64,000 nucleotides of DNA, from contig OX442426.1 of NCBI GenBank assembly GCA_949361645.1, positions 7,571,208 to 7,635,207 on the forward strand, read 5' to 3'. This DNA comes from Spongilla lacustris (lineage: Eukaryota > Porifera > Demospongiae > Spongillida > Spongillidae). The notes beneath the pieces were generated by a model. It saw nothing but the letters and a program-made list of their open reading frames with translations. It did not search any database and was not told the origin of the DNA. Below, piece by piece: positions 1 to 22,667 of the stretch (the first letter of the stretch is position 1; each line of letters begins with the position of its first letter). The position numbers were made by a program, and so were the translations under genes.

Positions 1-670
1 ATTAGAAGCTGTTCTTGTCAATTATTAAAGGCAATCAAATTTTAATGTCTCATCATCATTGTATATTAATAAATTCATTTAGATTGATAATCTTATATTT
101 ATTTAAAAGCATTGTGCTCTCTTGTGGACACCCAGTATTTGGGAGACTATCCGTCAAAACTGGCTTATGTTTTTTTCTTCAATACGATATGAAAATGCAT
201 CCATGTGATATCATTCGAATGGTAACTTCTATCAACCTCAAATCTTCAAAATTTCGCACCACATCATTTCCCTATTGAAAACTACTTTTTTGGTCGTTAC
301 ATTTAGCATATGTACAAACAAGCAGTTTATAATATATATGTTTCTAAATGACGGTTAACGTGTTAACCAAGTTTAATGTGGGAGGGACCACACATCTCTG
401 CTCTGTAATCCTTCCTTGAGCAAGCTAAAGGGGTTGCAGCTTGACAAGCCAGTCCTTATATATTTATATTTAAGACTGTTTTCTCTTCCAGACATATGGT
501 ATGTGATCTGTCATTTCTAATGCAAGGGGTATGTTACTCCCCAAGCTTATATGGGATGGTTACCTGCCTGCCAGCTCCCAAGTGTTAGATAACCCCAGAA
601 CTAGGTACAGGCAGGATGAAGCCTGCCATATTACATAACCACTACCACATTAAATAAAATCATTTCTCAC
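1..670. other. 3' flank or unresolved last intron of the PUS7L-like gene
   Basis: This stretch lies downstream of the last exon I can place for the PUS7L-like gene. That exon ends at 671 with a donor (GTGAGA on the minus strand), so at least one further coding exon is expected here or to the left of the window. I tested the minus strand around 520-610, where an AG followed by a GT could bound an exon, but the frame required by exon 12 meets a stop there. I found no other coding signal. Confidence 0.4.
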
Positions 671-773
671 CTGAAAGAATCCAAGGTCAGACCAAGCTCT
701 GACAACATTTGCTGCAATCTATAATTTAATCACACACACACGCACGCATGCACACACACACATGCACGCACAC

Positions 774-861
<88 letters not shown>

Positions 862-2348
862 GTAAGAGCACTCCTGACTATGTACATGTATCAATATGCT
901 AACTTCTCTGCAGTACGGTTGCCAGGAAACACAGTCCCTGTCCCCAACATGGGCAGCACCACATCACCAATAGTGTACTGTCCACTGGACAGATCCAGTG
1001 AGGTCAGCACATGCACACTCTCCCTATGCCAGGAGAGAAGAAGAAAGTGACATGAGAGAGAGGGGGGGGGGGGGGGCTGAGAGAAGAAAGTGCCATGGGG
1101 GGGGGGGGGGGGCTGAGAGAAGAAAGTGACATTGGGGAGGGGGGGGGGGCTGAGAAAAGAAAGTGACATTTGGGGGGGGGGGGGGGGGGGGGGGCCGAGA
1201 AAAGAAAGTGCCATGGGGGGAGGGGGGGCTGAGAGAAGAATGTGCCATGGCAGGTGCTGAAACAAGCCTACATAGAGAAGCATCATTGACGCACAAATGG
1301 TGCACTGGGTGTGGATGTGGGGTGCTTATGTACCTCAGGGTCTTCCCCTGGAGGGGGCACAGGACCAGGTCCCCCTCCACCACACGTTCCCCGTACTCCC
1401 TAAGGCGGTAGGTGGTAAGGTGGTTCCACAGGAGGCTGCACAGGCTGTGGACATAGAGGAGACGGATGGAGTGAGGGAGGCACATCAGAGAGTGCACGCA
1501 GCCTTGCTATGGGGTGGGGTGGAGGAAGGTGGTGGAATATGGAGGAGGAAAGGTGGTGGAATATGGAGGAGAAGGGGGTGTTGGGATGAGGGGAAGAGTG
1601 CAGGTATGGAAAGGTGGTGAGGGGAGAGAAGTGAAGGCATGGGAAGAGAAAGCTTTGTTATCAGAGGTAGCTCTTCTATGTAAGCAACCCCAATGGGTGG
1701 CCCCCGCACATTTATGGAGGGAAGGGGCCAAGCCAATGGGAGGGTAAAGGGGGAGGGGGGGAGGGAAGGGGAATTTCAGATTTCGTAATCATCTGACTCT
1801 GGATTTAGCTCATTTTCAATAGCAATATATACATATACCAATATGCTGTAAATTCCTTGCATTATTGGGAGGGCACCGCCATGGTCCCCCTGGACCCCTG
1901 GGCTCCCCCAACCCCCCCGGGGGCCACCTGTGCCTACTCCTCCCTCTTACCTCTGTGAAGCCATGCCTGTGTAGGGCCTTGAGTATGTAACATTCCCTAG
2001 TCTTGCTTGCGGGCATCTTCTCTAAGGTACCAGGGACGTCGTGGGTGGACTGGAAGTAGCTAATCCAAGCATACATATAGAGAAATACATACATATGCAC
2101 ACATACACACACATACACACACATATGCACATACATATACACACACATACACACACACAAGCAGCAAGCATACACACACAAACGTACAAACACGCACATA
2201 CACACACAAAAAAACCCCCGATAAAAATGTGAGAGTTGCACGTAATTAGAACCTACAGTTTTGCCTCGTGGACAGGATCACATGACTGGTCACATTCCTT
2301 GCTTGGTTGAGGATACAATAATATCTCGACAGCAGCCATCTAATCGAT

Positions 2349-2385
<37 letters not shown>

Positions 2386-4249
2386 TACAGGTTACGGTTG
2401 TAATGACACCACAGTGTGCATATACAAACATGTATGTAATATTGGCCTGTAATATTGACCACACATGTAATGAGAACCCAGACCTTCCCCTTTAACACAG
2501 GGCCCACAATCAGCTTCACCTGCACTTTCCTCCTAATGCCAATAACCACATTCAATAACCAACCACATTAAATAACCACACTCAATAACCACATTCAATA
2601 ACCACGTTCAATAACCACAAACACTGCATGGGTGTGTCCGTTTCAAGTCATATTTCCTAACATCACTAAGTACATGTACATGTACTAGTCCCTAACACAC
2701 ACCACATAAAAAAACACACACACTAGTCCGTTACTCACGCAGTTTCCTTTCAACAGTGCCAGTCCAACATGTGGGGACAGCACCTCTCCTGGCACACCCT
2801 GGTAACCAAATCGCTGCGGGCCAAAGTAGTTCACAAATCCCCTCTCCTTCACCCTCACACCGGCAGCCTCCACCGCCCCCTTCACATTGCTGTCGGGGAC
2901 TGGGGTTGCCAAGGCAACGTCCCTGACGGTCACTTCAAACTCATTTCCAGACAGGTTTCCTAGCCTTAGTGGGTGGGGCACGTACTGGTAGTTCCCTGTC
3001 TGGAGTGCCAAGGAAGAACCACGCCCTTCAAGCGACTTCATTGTCTCCATGGTGACAGAGCGCGCTGTCATGTACTGGAGTGTGACTGCTCTCCTGTCCT
3101 TGATTCCAGCATAGCCAAACTGGGAGGGGTGGGCGTGTAGGGAGGAACAGAGCCTCTGAATAGCCTCCTGGTGTTCCTGGGGAGGAGGAGGGGATGGATT
3201 GGGGAGGAGGAGGGGATAGATTGGGGGGAAGGAGGAGGGGATGGATTGGAGAGGAGGTGGGGATGGATTGGGGAGGAGGTGGGGATGGATTGGGGAGGAG
3301 GTGGGATGAATTGAGGAGGAGGTGGGATGGATTGAGGAGGAGGTGGGATGGATTGAGGAGGAGGTGGGATGTGTATGAGGAGTTGGGATGAGAAGAAATG
3401 GAATTGCTGAACATATCCCACCCCTCCACAATACCTCCCACACCTACCCCCAAAGTATACTACGTATATAGTCCTTTCTTTAAACTACCACCCCCCCTCC
3501 CCCTCCCAAATAACACCACCCTTCATCCTAACTCACAAGGTTAATCTTCTTCAGAGCAAACCTCAGGTATGTGTTGCCAACCTTTCCAGCCCTGTTAGAT
3601 GAGGCACGCTCCCTGAACTTTATGGCTATCCTGGGGTCCTCCCCTTCCAATGGCTGCTGTAGGTCAACCTTACGTCTCTTTGGCCTACCCTCAACTGTAA
3701 GTGTCCTTGCCACCATCTTGGATCCAAATATGTCATCCAGCAGTCGATGAACCTAAGTGTGTTATGTGTACATGTGTGTTGTGTGTACATGTGTGTGTTG
3801 TGTGTACATGTTGTGTACGTTTGTGTAGTGTGTATGTGTATTGTGTGTATGTGTGTTGTGTGTACATGTGTGCACATGTTGTGTGTATACATGTGTGTTG
3901 TGTGTAAGTGTGTTGTGTGTACATGTGTTTATGTGTACATGTGTGTTGTGTGTATGTGAGTGTGTGAGAGAGAGAGTAGAGGGGTTCCCACCCCACACTT
4001 CGTCGATCGAATATAAAACACCTACCTTTGTACGGTGTTCCTTGGATGGGTCAGGAGGCAGGAGATATGACTGGCTTGGGAACATTTGTGCAGTGTGAAC
4101 AAACCGTAGCAACCTGCACAGTAAACAAATAAATGTCTGAAGAACAAGCCTGGTTCGCAGCCATCTTAAAACAGCAGTTCCCTCCCATTTTGGAGTAATG
4201 TCTAAATTTAGTTTTCTTGTCATTGTTCTATGATACATGTGTGTGTGTG

Positions 4250-4304
<55 letters not shown>

Positions 4305-7300
4305 CATTGTCACAACAGTTGATCATGTGATCCACAGTGCATGCACAACAAATCTATATAGTAGGCGTGGCATACTTTAAAGCAAGACATCGTGTGTTTC
4401 CACTTTGTATTTGATTACTGTCCCTTAATTGCTTTTACTTCAAACTACTATCATTGGCTAGTGGTAGACCATCTCTTCCATTAGGTCCGCAGAAGGAAGG
4501 GAATCCTGTTCTCCCCAGCATGCTACTAGTCATACTTCCTCAGAGCCAGACCCTTACACCTCATACATGTATCTGATAACCTCGTGTACCCACACCTCAT
4601 CCCTGATTACCTCCTCATGTACCCACACCTCATACCTGATAACCTTGTGTACCCACACCTCATACCTGATAACCTCCTCATGTACCCACACCTCATACCT
4701 GATAACCTCGTGTACCCACACCTCATCCCTGATAACCTCCTCATGTACCCACACCTCATACCTGATAACCTCGTGTACCCACACCTCATCCCTGATAACC
4801 TCCTCATGTACCCACACCTCATACCTGATAACCTCGTGTACCCACACCTCATCCCTGATAACCTCCTCATGTACCCACACCTCATACCTGATAACCTCGT
4901 GTACCCACACCTCATCCCTGATAACCTCCTCATGTACCCACACCTCATACCTGATAACCTCCTCATGTACCCACACCTCATACCTGATAAACTCCTCATG
5001 TACCCACACCTCATCCCTGATAACCTCCTCATGTACCCACACCTCATACCTGATAACCTCCTCATGTACCCACACCTCATACCTGATAACCTCATCATGT
5101 ACCCACACCTCATACCTGATAACCTCATCATGTACCCACACCTCATATCTGATAACCTCATCATGTACCCACACCTCATCCCTGATAACCTCATCATGTA
5201 CCCACACCTCATCCCTGATAACCTCCTCATGTACCCACACCTCATACCTGATAACCTCGTGTACCCACACCTCATCCCTGATAACCTCCTCATGTACCCA
5301 CACCTCATACCTGATAACCTCATGTACCCACACCTCAACCTCCTCATGTACCCACACCTCATACCTGATAACCTCCTCATCAGTGGCGGATCTAGCATAG
5401 CCTTGGGGGGGGCGGCCGCCCCCCCCATTCATATTAAATGCCGCCCTGTCATGAAATTGCTGCCCCCCCTCCCCCCACACAGCGTGCGCGCGCACTTCCT
5501 ACCGTACGTAACGCACGCGCATCTAGAAAGCACACCTTTTGTGTGTGTGTGTGTGGGGGGGGGGGGGGCGGCAATTTCTTAAAAGTTTCAGTGATTACGA
5601 AATTTAATCTAATACCGGAAATTTTATTTAATAACCGCGAACGTTTTATTCGTTCCTTCGAAATCTTGCCTGCATGTGCATAGGCAGTGGCGTAGGAGCT
5701 GGGGCAGCAGCAGCGGCCATGGCTGCTGCACTTTTTCACAACAACAAAAAATATATTATTATAATAGGTTCACAAGCGCGCATGTATCAATTCAATTATA
5801 GCTGAGCAATTGCTGCTATAGTTAATGACATGCAAGTGGTCTTCAAATCGATCGCGAGAGCTAGCTCAAGCTAGGCTACCCAGTGTACAACGGTTACCAA
5901 AAGTGGCCTTGGCTGCACTATAGCCGTTTTGTATTTTATATTACATGCGCAGAGGCAAGGTCTCAAAACAAATTAACCTGGTTACAGTTTTAGCGTTGTT
6001 TTGGGGGGGTTTCTACACAAAAAGCGTTGGCTTCTAGGGCTCCGCCCCAGACCCCGATGGGGGAGCTTACAGCGCTCCCCCGTGCCCCTAGCTGGCCAGG
6101 AGGGGTGCCCCCCTCCCGTACCCTCCCCGGGGAGGCGGGGGAACCACCTTTGTTGGCCGCTGCACTCTATATTCCCTTCCTATACGCCACTGATAGGTGT
6201 ATACCAACTTAACTGAATCACGATCATAATTAACAATAACAAAGTTTCAGTCTTTAAATGTACAAGTACATGGTCTACCGATTGTCACTAAAGGTTTGAT
6301 TAGGTGCACCGTTGCTGCTGCTGCTTCAATTGCTACATCACCATATACCTCTAAAGCGATTTACACACATCACAACGACAATATAGAGAAGTACGGTTTG
6401 CTCACGCGAGCATATCCAATATTCTTAGACGCCTGTTGACGACCGTTACGAGGCGCGTTGTCGCAATAAACTTCGTTGTCTTTCGCGCGTATGTAAATTC
6501 TTTCACTGCGCTGCGAATACGCTGATTTTTAGCGGCTTTGAAGCGAAAAATGTGAAAGCTTCTGGGGCTCCGCCCCAGGCCCCGATGGGGGAGCTTACAG
6601 CGCTCCCCCATACCCCCTTGCTGGTGAGTGGGTGGGCCCCCCCCCCCTATAGCCCCATTCCTAGATCCGCCACTGCTCCTCCTCATGTACCCACACCTCA
6701 TACCTGATAACCTCCTCATGTACCCACACCTCATACCTGATAACCTCCTCATGTACCCACACCTCATACCTGATAACCTCATCATGTACCCACACCTCAT
6801 CCCTGATAACCTCCTCATGTACCCACACCTCATACCTGATAACCTCCTCATGTACCCACACCTCATACCTGATAACCTCATCATGTACCCACACCTCATC
6901 CCTGATAACCTCATCATGTACCCACACCTCATATCTGATAACCTCATCATGTACCCACACCTCATACCTGATAACCTCCTCATGTTCTAACACCTCCCTC
7001 AACTTCCAGTAGTCACAGTCGGCCGATATGCACAGCTCTGTCTCTCCACTAGCATTCTTGGCAGAGACGGATCTCAGCTGGGGGTAGGCCACCCTCAGAG
7101 CAACATGGATATGGCCACGGTCTTCCTTTGACGCAATGACCCCTGACAGTGGTTAATGACCCCCCAATAATTGTGCAATGACCCCCCAATAATGTGCAAT
7201 AACCCCCCAATAATGTGCAATGACCCCCCCCCCCCCCCCAAATAATGGGCAATGACCCCCCAATAATGTGCAGTGACCCCCCCCCCCCCCCCCCCCCCCC

Positions 7301-8002
7301 CCAATAACGTGCAATGACACCCCCCCCCCCCCCCCCAATGATGGGCAACATGGACTAGCACAATAGCATGGAGAGACAAATAAAATGAACGGTTGAAGGA
7401 ACCAATGAGATAAACCAATCAGGTGGAAGGACATAACAAAAGCTAATTCAACGTCTGCGCACACACACAGGCCCACAAACTCACCCAGAGAGATGCGCCT
7501 CTCACCGCCCACATCCTTTGACGTGTGCTCTTCGGCCAACAGCCGTATCCCGTCGAGATGTTCCTGCGAGACCAGCTTGTTCAAAGGAGGCACGCTAGAT
7601 GGGTCTACCCTCCTCGAGCCTTTGGCCGCGCATTCTTGCTCCAGCAAAGGAGTAGGCGGGGCTTGATGCGACTGAGCGAGGGGGTCGTTCTCTAGTGTGG
7701 CGGGGCGACCAGAGGGGTCGAGTTCTGTTACTAGGAAGTCTTCCGGTATGTTACTAAATTAAGAACATTAACCTCTGTCGCAAATTACCGGTATGCATCA
7801 TGCAGCACCAAACCGATATTATAACATAGGGCCTACGCAAAACGTTCGTACAGACACAGAGAGAAGAGTGAGAAGTGGTTAATTACGCATCAGCTCTCGG
7901 ATACTGGCACTTTATCTTTCCTGTGATGCGCAGCTTCTCTTTACTCGTGTGTTCTATTCCCAGGTTGTGCATATACTGCGGTAGCGCGAGTACTCCAGAC
8001 AT
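671..8002 (-). CDS. PUS7L: TruD-family tRNA/mRNA pseudouridine synthase, PUS7L-like (12 exons, 3' end incomplete)
   Basis: Pseudouridine synthases of the TruD family isomerise uridine in tRNA and mRNA. Exons on the minus strand: 8002-7905, 7753-7485, 7142-6968, 4113-4026, 3752-3537, 3176-2739, 2519-2484, 2297-2257, 2059-1951, 1506-1334, 1023-904, 718-671. All phases agree and together they give about 603 residues; vertebrate PUS7L has about 700. The N-terminal part reads PEDFLVTELD, the usual TruD start region. The catalytic motif FGYAGIKDRRAVT has its aspartate near residue 309, and GFVNYFGPQRFG, the second TruD signature, follows. The C-terminal exons carry LPHSIRLLYVH, YGERVVEGDLV and DVVLPMLG. 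The match to PUS7L rather than PUS7 was judged from remembered family features. Exon 8 (41 bases) and the exon 11-12 join are the least certain. The ATG at 8002 is the first after an in-frame stop. Most introns contain arrays, and intron 3 holds two blocks of a junction-spanning minisatellite plus a transposon. Confidence 0.85.
722..860. repeat. (CA)n microsatellite
   Basis: Almost pure CA dinucleotide run, with a few CACG and CATG variants at the left. It lies between exons 12 and 11 of the PUS7L-like gene. Open frames across it are only dinucleotide translations. Confidence 0.97.
1037..1255. repeat. G-rich tandem array next to PUS7L-like exon 11 acceptor
   Basis: About four or five units of GAGAGAAGAAAGTGCCAT followed by 8 to 22 G residues. 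It lies in the intron just upstream, in gene orientation, of exon 11. On the minus strand each unit reads as a pyrimidine tract ending CTCTCAG, which resembles the true acceptor beside it. The long G runs are candidates for quadruplex structure and for sequencing length errors. Confidence 0.85.
1515..1580. repeat. short purine-rich tandem repeat beside PUS7L-like exon 10 acceptor
   Basis: Two to three copies of GGTGGTGGAATATGGAGGAG lie directly against the exon 10 acceptor. On the minus strand they form the pyrimidine tract of that 3' splice site. Confidence 0.7.
3177..3380. repeat. GGAGGAGGTGGGATGGATTG array at PUS7L-like exon 6 acceptor
   Basis: About ten units of roughly 20 bases (GGATGGATTGGGGAGGAGG variants) abut the 3' splice site of exon 6 at 3177. 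On the minus strand the array is a long pyrimidine-rich tract ending CCTCCTCCCCAG, so the acceptor is the last unit of the array. Confidence 0.9.
3757..3980. repeat. imperfect TGTGTGTTGTGTGTACATG array
   Basis: Imperfect TG-rich array in the intron just upstream of PUS7L-like exon 5. Its units carry TACATG. Confidence 0.85.
4230..4305. repeat. (TG)n microsatellite
   Basis: Dinucleotide run inside intron 3 of the PUS7L-like gene. Confidence 0.95.
4565..5380 (-). repeat. 33/30-bp minisatellite, distal block, PUS7L-like intron 3
   Basis: Units of 33 bases alternate with 30-base variants lacking one codon. On the minus strand both are open and read EVIRYEVWVHE or EVIRDEVWVH. The Y form keeps CAGGTATGAG, a good 5' splice site. 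The D form has CAGGGATGAG, in which the GT is lost. This block was once joined to the block at 6676-6985; a transposon now separates them. It is probably intronic, since the real exon 3 donor and exon 4 acceptor join in the correct phase. Confidence 0.93.
5381..6675. mobile_element. hAT-like miniature element (outer), inserted in a minisatellite
   Basis: The ends are inverted copies of CAGTGGCGGATCTAG (5381) and CTAGATCCGCCACTG (6675). The flanking 8-mers CTCCTCAT and CTCCTCCT differ at one base, fitting the 8-base target duplication of hAT elements, although the surrounding array itself contains similar 8-mers. The subterminal region has a GC-rich module (GGGGCTCCGCCCCAG, then GATGGGGGAGCTTACAGCGC) shared with the nested inner element. 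There is no transposase frame, so it is non-autonomous. Family assignment is inference from the CAGTGGCG terminus and duplication length. Confidence 0.75.
5685..6192. mobile_element. nested hAT-like miniature element (inner)
   Basis: It starts CAGTGGCGTAGGAGC at 5685 and ends TATACGCCACTG at 6192. It is flanked by the direct repeat ATAGG (5680-5684 and 6193-6197), a candidate 5-base target duplication. It lies inside the outer element and shares its GC-rich subterminal module. There is no coding capacity. Confidence 0.6.
6676..6985 (-). repeat. 33-bp minisatellite, proximal block, starting at the PUS7L-like exon 3 donor
   Basis: About nine units on the minus strand. The first unit is the exon 3 end itself: the last 17 or so exon bases and the first 16 intron bases (GTATGAGGTGTGGGTA) form one repeat unit. 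The array therefore arose by tandem duplication across the exon-intron junction. Confidence 0.93.
7150..7345. repeat. C-rich array (CCCCCCAATAATGTGCAATGA units), PUS7L-like intron 2
   Basis: Six to eight units of about 22-40 bases with C runs of variable length end beside the exon 3 acceptor. The long C runs are likely places for assembly length errors. Confidence 0.88.
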
Positions 8003-9927
8003 GTGTCCACCATCTAAGGGGTTAATGGCGTATTAATACGACGCGTTACTAATTTCAAGGGCGCGGGGGGCCGGGGTGTGCCTTTTCAATGGCCACGCCC
8101 CTCTAAGTGAGCATTCGAAATGCAATGGTAACTTGGTAAGTACATACATCATTACATTGCACGCGTGCCGTGTTCGAAAGGATCCGAGTTTAGTTCAAAA
8201 AAATTCAGCATCCTTACTTTAAAACCAGCATCATATTGCATGGCGGCATTTAATTAAACTGCATGTAGCTGCTCCCCACCATGCCACCAAAAAAATGAAA
8301 TAAAATAAAATAATGCGTAACGTCAGCGGGTGCTTCTAAGTGATAATCAGGATCCCAACTTGGCTGATTTGCTGAACTGCCTAACCCTAGAAAAAAAATT
8401 TCCTGTTTTTTAATTCTATTTGTGCCAATTGTGGGTTTCTACTAGAGTGGAACCACGTATAAATGACCCAGTAATGGCACCGTGTTTCTATGCAACCTAT
8501 GCTTTTTACATATTATTATTTACATGCATAGCTTTGTAGTGACATAAAGGGGATAATAAGAGACTTTATTTGGAAAAAAAAAAAATTGATTTTTTTGTGT
8601 GCATTTTTTCAAGTTTATAATTGAAATTACAACACAACATTATATCAGAGGCTCGGTAGATCTAGGTGAGTTTTACTTTTACAGCCCGGCATAGTATTGA
8701 TGTCGCTGATGTTGTTGGAGTATGATCTGGTTGTGTAGTTGGGGGTGGGGGGTGGGAGGGGCTGCTGATGGTAGATCTTGCGCAGATCCCTGTTGTTTGA
8801 ACAATGGGCTTGCCAATAACCTTACCTAGTACCTAGAACGTAGCTCTCACCCGGGTCCTCTACTGTCACTCTTTTGCTTTTCGAATGTCCTACTGGCCAT
8901 GGGTTGTAGGTCAGATGGAAGTACCACTTTCCCCTGTCACTATGGAAACGGATCGTCTCATCCCCACTTTTGAACAAACGGTAAGTGGTGCATTGCTATT
9001 TAAAGTATGTATAGGTATAGGAATCACTGAAGTTTGATCGAACCACACAGCGAGACCCGTTACTATATCCTAGAAAGTGCAGTGAACGCGTGAGCGTGGT
9101 CGGGTAAAGTTGGGTCACGTCGAATTAAAACAACTGAAGGTTTATACGGACCAAAAACACCCTAGTGATTTAGTTTGGGTCTCCCGCTACTTAAAAATGT
9201 GTTTGTCATCATTGCACCACTTAAAATGGCCGAGATATTTTTCAAACCACACCAGAATTCCTTATACGAAGTTCCACTCTAATTCTAGGGATCATTACTG
9301 GCCGTGTTATTCTATGTACTGCGTGATTATTATACTCAATGCTGAATATAGCTATATCTATAATCTCATGTCAGTTAAGCCACTTACACTTTAAAAGCAC
9401 AAATTATACTCTCGTCCACCTCTATTTTATTCTATCACATAGAATAAAGCTACAAATTTTACCATTTATAATGATTTATGTATCACCGTAATCGCACTGC
9501 CTTACTGAGTTACGCTACAGCTTCCGCTCTTAACATTTGTGTTAAAGTTTTTATTCTATTTTTATAGGGCTAGACATAACATTCTCCCTTCTCTCGGTAG
9601 TATCAGATAAGCGGACCGTTTGCGTGGCGTTCATCGGAGCTGTCCGGAAACCGAACTGAGTGATGATAACTTCTGCTCGGCCGGCTGTAGCGCCATATAA
9701 TTATGTGTTATCAGCGGCATACTAGCCACGTTTTACTGACAATCTTAATTTTATGTCGATTTATGTATTTGTGCTAAACGCTGTTTTTTTGTTGTTTTTG
9801 ACCGTTTATGTTGTCTTTCTGATTGGTATTGAAACTATTATACACTGACATACATATTGGACTGAAGAAACATTGTCGTAACGTCATCCTGAACATTACG
9901 GAGAGTTTACGACGCGTAAGCCGTTGA
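8003..9927. other. intergenic region between the PUS7L-like and tolloid-like genes
   Basis: This contains the 5' flank of the PUS7L-like gene and the 3' flank of the tolloid-like gene, both on the minus strand. I see a possible miniature element at 8443-9281 (separate entry) and otherwise AT-rich sequence without convincing coding signals. An 87-codon open frame at 9131-9394 has no recognisable features. Confidence 0.5.
8443..9281. mobile_element. candidate pogo/Tc1-like miniature element
   Basis: About 20 bases are inverted at the two ends: TAGAGTGGAACCACGTATAA at 8443 and, on the minus strand from 9281, TAGAGTGGAACTTCGTATAA. The GTGGAACC(A/T)CG-type terminus is typical of pogo/Tigger-like elements. 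A TA duplication is possible at the left but not clear at the right. No transposase frame is present. Confidence 0.45.
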
Positions 9928-14653
<4,726 letters not shown>

Positions 14654-14844
14654 TAGTAGACGGGGAAAAAAAAAGAAACGTCGGCAGTTCTCTACTGAGG
14701 TTACGACTGCGACTCGTATATTTAAATTCTCTGTACACCCACGTGCACTCATGCAATCGCCCGTTGCTCTTTCCGAAGCCAGCCACGCCTTCATAGCGGT
14801 GCGCTCCAAATTAAATGTACGCATAAAATAATAGTAATAATAAA
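14654..14844. promoter_or_regulatory. candidate bidirectional promoter
   Basis: Only 191 bases separate the divergent start codons of the tolloid-like gene (minus, 14653) and GTF2H2 (plus, 14845). The interval holds CCACGTGCACT and a GC-rich patch, then an AT-rich stretch before the GTF2H2 start. No TATA box is placed with confidence. Shared promoter use is inference from the spacing. Confidence 0.45.
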
Positions 14845-20967
<6,123 letters not shown>

Positions 20968-21377
20968 GTAAGCCATTCTATAGTGTCATTACATCATATT
21001 GCATAATGAAACACAATACTGTTAAACCTTGTGGATAATTCTAATTCATTTTTCATATCATCGTAACATAGCCAGAATGTTTTGTCCAGCTGTGGTGTGG
21101 CATACAGGGATGGAATGTATATGTGTATGGATACGGTCGGTAGTCATGTTGCATTTAACTCCCTCCTACCAATCCGTCATTCTCCCTGACAAATAAGTCT
21201 TACACAGTCCTCTCCGATCATTGTGGCCCCCTGCCCTTGTGGCCCCCCCCCCCTCCCCCTGCCCTTGTGGCCCCCCTGCCTATATGTAAACTTATTTTAT
21301 TGCACACAATGTGAACAGAATGACATGTACCAGCAGAGCGTGATATAAAATATGTATTTTAATACTCTATCTGATTG

Positions 21378-21821
21378 GGTCAAACAACCAAAGTTTGTAT
21401 GCATAGTTTCACCAGTTTGAGCAGATCACTAGACCAGTTTGAATGAACCGGTTTGACCAGTTTAAGTGGGTTACATGACCAGTGCAATTTATTATCATTT
21501 TTTGAGGGAACCACTGTGTAATCCATTGTCCTCCACACACAAAGCACTTGTGGTGTGGTTTGTGACTGATGCATTTTGAACTGGAGTGCGAGGCTCAATC
21601 CCTGCTAAGACACACGCACACCACCCAGTAACTGATAATGGTATCAGTGACATGTGTACAGTACGCAGATGGTCTGCTGCATATTTCTCCTGCATAGCCA
21701 TAGTTACCCTGATTGAACGTTGCCAGGAGCTGGTAGCTCTATGTACCTCAAAGGGACCGTCTTTGTGCTGAGCAATGTGGGGTGTGTGGGAATCAACACC
21801 ATATATGCTCTATAAGGGGAT
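21378..21821 (+). repeat. interspersed repeat, copy 1 (SINE-like), inverted relative to copy 2
   Basis: The stretch is shared with the reverse complement of 25773-26155, with near identity over the right-hand 240 bases and more divergence at the left. It contains a tRNA-like segment: TGGTGTGG near 21550, then GAACTGGAGTGC and GAGGCTCAATCCCTGC (21591-21606), resembling the anticodon-arm and B-box region of a tRNA. SINE origin is inference, because the shared sequence extends on both sides of the tRNA-like part. Confidence 0.6.
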
Positions 21822-22159
21822 CAAGGAAGAACGTCGATTATTGCAGCTGCAAATAAAACTGCTTTTCTTTTGAAGCTTGCTTTCAAAGCAAGGATTGTTG
21901 CAAGTATTTGCCAAACATGTGTATACTTTTTATTTATTTATAGCAGAGGACTGAGGTGTCACCACCATTACTGCGGGCCAGAATGACTATTGATGATCAA
22001 CACATTGCCCTGTCTGCCAAGTGACCTGCTTTCGTGATAAACAGCTATGCTATATCAGACACAGGGTGGTTGGGTTTGTGTAGATGCGATGGCAGAAGCG
22101 ACACACAAGCAAACGTCCGGTGGCCATCTTGGGGTGAGCATGAGTAATATTGCACTGCT

Positions 22160-22475
22160 AAGCTCTCCTCTAGCCACACCCATCTACTACTCCCACCTTC
22201 CAGCCACACCCACCTAATATGGGCATACGCCCACCTTCCAGCCCCACCCACCTTATATGGGTACTCCCACCTTCCAGCCCCACCCACCTAATATGGGTAC
22301 TCCCACCTTCCAGCCCCACCCACCTAATATGGGTACTCCCACCTTCCAGCCCCACCCACCTAATATGGGTACTCCCACCTTCCAGCCCCACCCACCTAAT
22401 ATGGGTACTCTGCAGCCCCACCCACCTAGTATGGTACCCTTTGGCCCCACCTACCTAATATAGTAACCTACCAGC
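22160..22475 (+). repeat. 36-bp minisatellite
   Basis: About eight units of 36 bases built on CCCCACCCACCTAATATGGG and TACTCCCACCTTCCAG. Frames across it are open only because the unit is a multiple of three. Confidence 0.92.
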
Positions 22476-22667
22476 CTCACGGAGTCACCCACCTAATAGA
22501 ACTCTCCAATATCCAACCTTACAAAAATTTGCCCAAAACACACCTTAATATCATCACAGTTCAATATTTATTATCCATACATACATGTATCCACTTACGT
22601 AAGCTAATCAATTGCAAAAATTAACAAGTAACCCCTCCAGAAAAGTCATTACATGTATGTGTCTCCT

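Noticed and set aside
520..610. A 13th PUS7L-like exon
   Set aside because: Splice-like ends are present, but the frame set by exon 12 meets TAG, and no family residues are seen.
4584..5582. Plus-strand frame of 332 codons over the PUS7L-like minisatellite
   Set aside because: It is antisense to the gene. The unit is a multiple of three and lacks stops on both strands, so length alone is not evidence.
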